Source: Anastatus disparis (lineage: Eukaryota > Arthropoda > Insecta > Hymenoptera > Eupelmidae). From it: DNA of 64,000 nucleotides. The notes below the pieces were generated by a model that worked only from the letters and a program-made list of their open reading frames with translations, was not told the origin of the DNA and ran no database searches. Within the stretch, counting starts at the first letter, position 1. Each line of letters begins with the position of its first letter. Made by a program: the position numbers and the translations under genes. Below are positions 57,626 through 64,000 of the stretch, in pieces. The stretch covers positions 3,222,001-3,286,000 of the forward strand of contig JAFFSR010000010.1 of the NCBI GenBank assembly GCA_017163975.1, written 5' to 3'.

Positions 57626-58006
57626 GAAGGGGCCGAACTATCTGTCTTTGTCTAATAGCGTTTTTCATCATTTATGTAAACACTATCCGGTATAACAAGA
57701 AAAAAATAGCAGCCCCCGCTAGATATTAGTATAATTAGTAAATTTTGTAATAACAACCAAATTTTTTACCGCATAGTTTTTGACTAATTAGAGACCTACT
57801 AGCAATCTAGAATATAACCTATCTTTTTTTGGTAGGTCTCTAATTATTCAAAAACTACGCAGTGAAAAAATTCGGTTGTTATTACAAAATTTACTTATTA
57901 TACTAATATCTAGCGGGGGCTGCTATTTTTTTCTTGTTATACCGGATAGTGTTTACATAAATAATGAAAAAGTCTATTAGACAAAGACAGATAGTTCGGC
58001 CCCTTC
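57626..58006. mobile_element. 381-bp palindromic TTAA MITE, copy 2
   Basis: Flanked by TTAA at 57622-57625 and 58007-58010. The ends are GAAGGGGCCGAACTA and its inverse. Same length and near-identical sequence to copy 1 at 18030. Confidence 0.93.
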
Positions 58007-58010
58007 TTAA

Positions 58011-58627
58011 GAAAAGTAAATAACATGTTGTCATTTTCATCGGTGTTTCAGAGAAATTTTAAGGTGATTCCCCCAGTAAGAGAGAGAAAGCTAGTTGTGA
58101 GAGGAATAGATAGTACTCATATGATCCAGTTGCGCATGTGCAGAAAGTAAATTTGAAAGATACATGCATCGTTTATCTAATAATTACATTTTCAAAACAC
58201 TTTATCTCTATAATGAAACAATGAATTTACGCAAATCTTGTTGGAAAATGTTTATTATTAGTTCCTTTATATGTGTTTGAATTTTCAATTACAATTTGAA
58301 TGTCGTTCATGAGATATTAGTGTTAAAAGCTACATAATGTGAAAATTTTAATATATATATAGATATACTTCCAACGTAATTTGCAAAACTTTGGTCAACG
58401 ATTAATAAAAAACGAAACAATGAAATGTTCTGAAATTTTTATATGATATTTGCATTACTTTTATTGAACCATACCTACAATTTTAATAATCTTTTGAATC
58501 AACTCTGATCGCGAAGGAACCACCTTAAAAACTTTTACTGTACAAGATATAATAATTTAAAAAATACTAATTTCTTTATTAGCTTATTTGTGACTAAATT
58601 GTCTTCGGAGATTTTTTTTAAACTTAA
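58011..58627. other. AT-rich non-coding stretch
   Basis: No gene. 58500-58620 (GTACAAGATATAATAATTTAAAAAATACT) has a direct, diverged copy at 59855-59960. Confidence 0.6.
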
Positions 58628-58970
58628 AAGAGTAGGCTGGATTCACTGTCCTTGTCTAATTGAGTTTTTTGTTATTTACTCAAATTTTAATCGTTATATC
58701 TGCAAATTGAAGGTTGAGCGCATAAGAAAGAAAAATTCTCTTGCATTGTTTTTGAGAAATTAAGGAACGCCAAAATATTATAAACCTAAACTTTTACTTC
58801 AACGTTTCTAACTTTTCTCAAAAAACAATGCTATAGAATTTTTTTTGTGCATAAATATTTATAATAATAATATCTATTGCACCCAACCTTCAATTTGCGG
58901 ATACAACGATTAAAACTTGAATAAATAACAAAAAACTCAATTAGACAAGGATAGCAAATCTGGCCTGCTC
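58628..58970. mobile_element. 343-bp palindromic TTAA MITE, diverged copy 3
   Basis: Flanked by TTAA at 58624-58627 and 58971-58974. The ends are AAGAGTAGGCTGGA and TCTGGCCTGCTC. The TGTCYTTGTCTAAT block is shared with copies 1 and 2, while the middle differs. Confidence 0.85.
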
Positions 58971-59052
58971 TTAATAGTTTTTTAGAAAAAAATTCATCCA
59001 TAATTTGATGATTCAATATTGACTATCAGGTACTCTGAAACTATCAACATTA

Positions 59053-60648
59053 TAAATAAGTATGCATGCATATTTTTGGTTAAAAACTTTCTATGAAAAT
59101 AGTAGGAATCTTTTGAATCATTGTATTCTGTAAATTAAAAGAATCCAAGATTATATTAATTAGCCATAAAGTGACTTTAGACATGAATAACTATTATTAA
59201 ATATCAAACTTTTTTTTTTATTTCAAATTAAATAAATGATTTAATGTTGGATTGAAGCACAGAACAGCACTCGAAATTATTATTTAGAAAATCTTTATTA
59301 TATATATTACAAAAGACTCTTTATTATTATTTAGGTTTAAACAAAATGAACAAAAGAACTTTGTATGCAGCTATTATATTTCTCTGTAAAATATGAGTTG
59401 AAGTCGCCAGGATCTGGACGGCAAATACCACGGTCAAGCAGAGAATGAATGTCGTAGGGGAGAGGCATAAGGCGAACAGAGCGCGGAATAGAATAAGATG
59501 GCGCTCGGGTCTCATCATTCTTTGTTGGAGTGCTTTGCCTCAACATTTAAGGAACGTTTATATCTGCATTATGCTAATTTAAATAAAAAATGCCTTTGAA
59601 AAATATCTTTTAAATTTAATGTTTACAAAAAAGATCATTCATGAAAAAATTTTGATAAAATAGTTATGAAATGATCTCACTAGAATTATCAAGTTTAAAA
59701 ATGAGCATCTAAAGACATTTATTGTTTTATTTTGGCAAAAGAAAGTATTAGATGATTTTCAAACCATTATTTTATTGAAAGTATAGAAGTTTTATATTTA
59801 AGAAGGATAAATTACATTTTGTGGCTTGTGTCGATGATTGAGTGAAATTTAAAAAACTCAGGCAGTACAAGATGTAATAATTTAAAAAATACTTACTTGT
59901 TCTTCAGATTATTTATAACGAAATTGTGTTCAGAGGTTTTCTTCTATACTTGATAGTTTTGAAAAAAAAAATTCATGATATTTTTGGAGTAAATAATTCG
60001 TTAATATTGAACTGTGAATTTTTTGATGAATTTTTTCTCCAAAGTTATTAAGTTTAGAAACAAACATAAAAAAAAAAAATTGGTTACAAATAATCTAAAT
60101 AAGAAGTGAGTATTTTTTAAATTATCATATCCTGTACAGTTTAAGTTGTTTAAATTGCACTCAAGCATTGACCAAAGTGATGAAATGTAATTTAATCTTC
60201 TCAAGCATAAAACTTCTATACTTTCAATAAGATAATAGTTTTAAAATCATTTAGTAATTTTTATTTAGAAAAATATATATTTTTAGGAGCTCTTTTTCAA
60301 ACTTAATAGTTCCAGCGAGATCATTTATAGTTGGAAAAATTCAGAATCATTGAGCGAAGAACAATTTTCTAGTGCATGTTCTTCTTGGTAAACATTAAAT
60401 TTAGAAGAGATCTTTCAAAGACATTATTTATTTTAATTAACATGAAGAAAACAAACGTTCTTTAACTCATTAAGTTGAAATAAAAAAAGATTTTGATATT
60501 TGCGAATAGATAATTATGTCTTAGATCACTTTTGAGATTATTCATTTAATTTTATACTCTTCTAATTTGAAGGATACAATGATTTAAAAGATTCCCACTA
60601 TTTTCGTAGAAAGTTTTTAACCAAAAATATGCATGCACACTTATTTAT
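59053..60648. repeat. ~1.6-kb foldback, AT-rich
   Basis: The left arm AATAAGTATGCATGCATATTTTTGG pairs with the right arm CCAAAAATATGCATGCACACTTATT; a second pair of arms (59755-59960 and 60060-60250) lies inside. No coding capacity is seen. Confidence 0.7.
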
Positions 60649-61453
60649 TGAGACCTCACTTGATGATTTTCATTTGGAAAAGCATTACGTTAATAAGCGG
60701 CGAGAGGGGATATAGGAAAGTTGCGAACGCGCTTTCGTGAGCGCCCAGCTACGCCCCTAAATTCGACAGTCAAGCGACGATCAAGTGTAATGAAAGAAAG
60801 ATATTTTTAATCAAAAATATCTTTCATTATTAACAAAAAAAATTTACTTACCTCAAAAACTAAATTATTTTATCTGGGAAATCCACGAGGATGATCCAAA
60901 TGGATAAAGTTAATATAATCAGTCAAATAACACCAAAATTTGAAAAATTGAACTACAGGTTTACTCTTGTCAAGGATATGACTAGCGGTATATCAATATC
61001 GACTAAGATGATTTTTAAATTTCAAGATATGTAAAAGGAAACGCGACTATCTCCGTTTCTAAAGTTTTAAAATTTCATCTGTAACATTCATTTGAATATT
61101 GCTAAAGAACAGCTCAAAATAGGTAGTTTTTCAGGATTTAAATAGTTGTATCTCAGCTTCTATAGCGTTTTAGGAGCTGAAATTTCGCATATTCTGGAGA
61201 ACATTATTTCTGAGAAAATATACATGGAGACCTTTGATTTTCTTGTTCGCATACATTTTCAAGTGCCTGAGATTGAAGGTCATGGCAATTAAGATTTTGC
61301 ATAAAAATTATTTTTTAGAAAAAGAAAAAATAAAGGATATATATTTTTTCTTTTATCATGAAAATGAAAATTAAAAGAGATAAAAGCAGTTAAGAGTATG
61401 TTATGTCAAGATTGCCATAGCAATCGTGACATCATTTATCATGGCGCTGTATC
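60649..61453. other. Non-coding
   Basis: A short GC-rich piece at 60695-60780 (GCGAACGCGCTTTCGTGAGCGC hairpin) lies in AT-rich sequence. No gene is seen. Confidence 0.5.
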
Positions 61454-61748
61454 TATACACGGAGCGAACAAATCGGGAATACTTCCTTGCGCCCTCTACT
61501 GCAATAGTTCCGTACACATGTTTTTGGAAATAGACCTTGTGTATAAGCAACGATTCCATAACCCATCGGGAAAAAGTCCGAACGCTTATAGGAAAAAGTC
61601 TGAACGCTTATAGAGCGTTCGGACTTTTTCCCGATGCCTTATGGAATCGTTGCTTGTACGCAAGGCCTATTTCCAAAAACGTGCGTACGGATGTGTAGCA
61701 GTAGAGGGCGCAAGGAAGTATTCCCCCGATTTGTTCGCTCCGTGTATA
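61454..61748. repeat. 295-bp palindrome, GC-balanced
   Basis: TATACACGGAGCGAACAAATC pairs with its inverse ending at 61748. The centre has AGTCCGAACGCTTATAG copies in both orientations near 61585-61630. Confidence 0.85.
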
Positions 61749-61754
61749 TATTAA

Positions 61755-61959
61755 GGCGACTACGGAAGTTCGATTGAATTTCATTTTGTAGTTTACAAAT
61801 TATTCTTTCAGTTTCTACAATTTTTTGGATTTTTTAATTTTCCACCATTTATTATAATCCGTAGAATGGTGGAAAATTAAAAAATCTGAAAAATTTTACA
61901 TATTAAAAGAGTAATTTGTAAACTCAAAAATAAAACCTAACCTAAAATCCGAAGTCGCC
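61755..61959. mobile_element. 205-bp palindromic MITE with TTAA flanks
   Basis: The ends GGCGACTACGGA and TCCGAAGTCGCC are flanked by TTAA at 61751-61754 and 61960-61963. The arms pair over GTTTACAAATTA and TTTTCCACCATT. Confidence 0.8.
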
Positions 61960-62473
61960 TTAAAATTGTATTGACTTATACCAGCTGTAACTTTTGCAAT
62001 TCATTGTATTTTAAAAAAACAAATACGAGTCTCTTATTAATTCGTATTCTGTCTGACGGATATAATACATTTTTTCATGCAAAATGCTAATTCAAAGGTT
62101 TAAAAAAAATAAAGGTATACAAACCGTAAATGCAAATATTTTCATCAGATCGAATGCGTCATTTTAAACTGTTATTTAGATTCCCTGGCGTCTTAATGTC
62201 TTTGAATGAATTTTGAGCAAACTTCATCTATCTATTTTCGAAATCCATTCAAAAAAAAATAAATTTCTGTAAGCGTTAATTTCTAATATTGTGTCTATCT
62301 TGAATACCCAAAAACGCGATCAGTTCCTAATATATGATCAAAAATAAATAAGTTAATTACTGATAATGTATAAAAAGAAATAACAATTAAAAAATTACTA
62401 TATTTAAATTATATATTTTTTAATATAAAATTATCGATTTCTTTTAAAATACAGTTTCAAACGTTAATAAATC
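61960..62473. other. AT-rich non-coding stretch
   Basis: No gene or clear repeat is seen. Confidence 0.5.
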
Positions 62474-63120
62474 ATGGTGTTCAAAAATGAAATTTAAATC
62501 GAGAACTCTCCTACTGTTGATTTTATTGTTTCTATCTTGGATATAATTCAAGAGTATTTTCATAAAATTAAAAAAATCCTTAGAGCGCTTTTTTATAAAT
62601 CAAGGAAAAACGATTATTTTATAAGTTTATAAAATTATCAATTTTTAACAAACATAAATATATATTTTTACTTTTCTAAAAAAATTATTCCAATATTAAT
62701 ATATTCTTATCAATATGTAACATAAAAATAAGTAAATAAACACATTGAAGTTATTTTGTATAACTGTTATTTAAAAGTTTCAAAAATTTGGAAAAAATTC
62801 TTTAAATTTTGACAAAATTATATTTTGAACAATTTTAATATTTACATACCTACATATATGTATTAAATCAAACACATTGTTTGTACATATATTATGTAAC
62901 GATACAGCATGTGCATATGTAAATATTATAATTATTCAAAATATAATTTTCTTGTCTGTTCAAAATATGAAATCTGGTCCAATTTTTAAATCCTTCAAAC
63001 CAAAAGCAATACCAAATAATTTCAATGTGATTATTCACTTATTTTTATGTTACATATTTATAAAAATATATTAATATTGAAATTGAAAAATATTCCTATC
63101 GATCTTACAGTCAAATAAAA

Positions 63121-63126
<6 letters not shown>

Positions 63127-63156
<30 letters not shown>
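63127..63156. repeat. (TAA)n microsatellite
   Basis: Ten or so TAA/ATA units inside the left arm of the palindrome, with a shortened TATTATTATTA counterpart in the right arm near 63560. Confidence 0.9.
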
Positions 63157-63160
<4 letters not shown>

Positions 63161-63283
63161 CAAAGATAGACAGTCCGAACACCCTTGTTTATAATCACCC
63201 CTGAAGAATAATCTCGAATAAAATCTTAAAATTAACTGAGTTGATCCCTGAAAATAAATAATTAGTAACAAACGATCTAACTG

Positions 63284-63426
63284 CCCCCCACCACCAAAAA
63301 TCCTTGATTCGATTGCAAACTCTACTCTTCTTAAAACTGTCCGAAGTTTCGAGCACGCTACTGCTTATCCTCAGGGACTGGAGTCCCTGAAGTTTGCAAT
63401 CGAATCAAGGATTTTTGGTGGTGGGG
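63284..63426. repeat. 143-bp central hairpin
   Basis: CCCCCCACCACCAAAAATCC pairs with its inverse GGATTTTTGGTGGTGGGGG; the loop includes CAGGGACTGGAGTCCCTG, a second small hairpin. Confidence 0.9.
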
Positions 63427-64000
63427 GAAGTCAGATTGTCTTTTACTAATTTTGTTTATTTTCAGGTTTCAACGCAGTTAATTTTAAGATTTTATTTCAG
63501 ATTATTCTTCGCAGGTGGTTACAAACAAGGACATTCTGAATATCCATCTTAGTTTATTTATTATTATTATATATTTTTATTTGACTATAAGACCCATACA
63601 AATATTCTTCAACTTACTTATTCTTTATTCGACATAAGTATTGTTTTTAATTTGGAATAATTTTTTTAGAAGAGTAAAAATATATATTTACGTTTGTTAA
63701 AAATTGATAATCTTATAAACTTATGAAAAAATCGTTTTTCCTTGATTTATAAAAAAGTGCTCTGAGGATTTTTTTAAAATTTTATGAAAATACTCTTGAA
63801 TTATATCCAAGATAGAAACAATAAAATCAACAGTAGGAGAGTTCTCGATTCAAACTTCACTTTTGAACACCGTGAAATAAATGCCTATTTTAGTGATCAA
63901 TTTTTGTTATTTAAAAAAAATTATTCTGAAAATTTTTTCACATTAAATTTGTGTATACAAAGAATTTATTTTCGTATTTATTTTAGAGTAATAATAATAA

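Larger units (their letters stand above)
62474..63874. repeat. 1.4-kb palindrome with an asymmetric left arm
   Basis: CATGGTGTTCAAAAATGAA at the left pairs with the right end near 63874. The matches include TATCTTGGATATAATTCAAG and AATCTTAAAATTAACT. The left arm holds ~370 bp (about 62710-63090) absent from the right. The centre is the hairpin 63284-63426. Confidence 0.85.

Overview
This window looks like repeat-rich, AT-rich nuclear DNA of an arthropod, most likely an insect. That is inferred from its content: BEL/Pao and Ty3/gypsy retrotransposons, a Polinton/Maverick, a DD41D mariner, hAT-like and TTAA-target elements, and many TA microsatellites. I see no convincing single-copy host gene. 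Nearly every coding stretch belongs to a mobile element, and most are broken by stops, frameshifts or nested insertions.

Layout. (1) 0.9-6.5 kb: two short open frames of unknown family, then a degenerate Ty3/gypsy pol on the minus strand, split by a 575-bp element with TTAA target and CCC...GGG ends. (2) 6984-12304: a 5.3-kb DNA transposon with ~0.64-kb terminal inverted repeats (TIRs) and a decayed transposase, itself split by a 1071-bp foldback. (3) 13334-15860: a foldback plus a separate third arm, among TA arrays. (4) 17341-27964: a mariner-type element with DD41D spacing arranged as an inverted duplication. It is invaded by a 381-bp TTAA MITE and by a 7.3-kb hAT-like element (8-bp target duplication, dense subterminal repeats, no transposase seen). 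(5) 28160-57.6 kb: a minus-strand BEL/Pao element holding a 3.26-kb near-perfect palindrome flanked by inverted integrase copies, and a 17.5-kb Polinton. (6) 57.6-64 kb: a series of MITEs and long palindromes with no gene.

The Polinton (34796-52290) is the main find. It has AGT-starting TIRs of about 815 bp, a 6-bp target duplication (TTCACC), and recognisable remains of a polymerase B C-terminus, chromodomain integrase, packaging ATPase, phospholipase A2-type protein, adenovirus-like protease, minor and major capsid proteins, and several small accessory genes. Replication and integration genes point away from or toward the left half, and the capsid cluster runs rightward. All core genes are damaged: polymerase lacks its DTDS motif, integrase lacks the catalytic Glu, and the ATPase has a stop inside its Walker A motif. 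It is therefore a dead but well-bounded copy. Both of its TIRs carry a tRNA-like sequence with good A and B boxes.

Insertion order can be read from the nesting: BEL first, then the Polinton and a 77-bp MITE into it, then a 2028-bp foldback into one Polinton TIR only. Family names for capsid and accessory genes rest on my recall of protein families and have not been searched.
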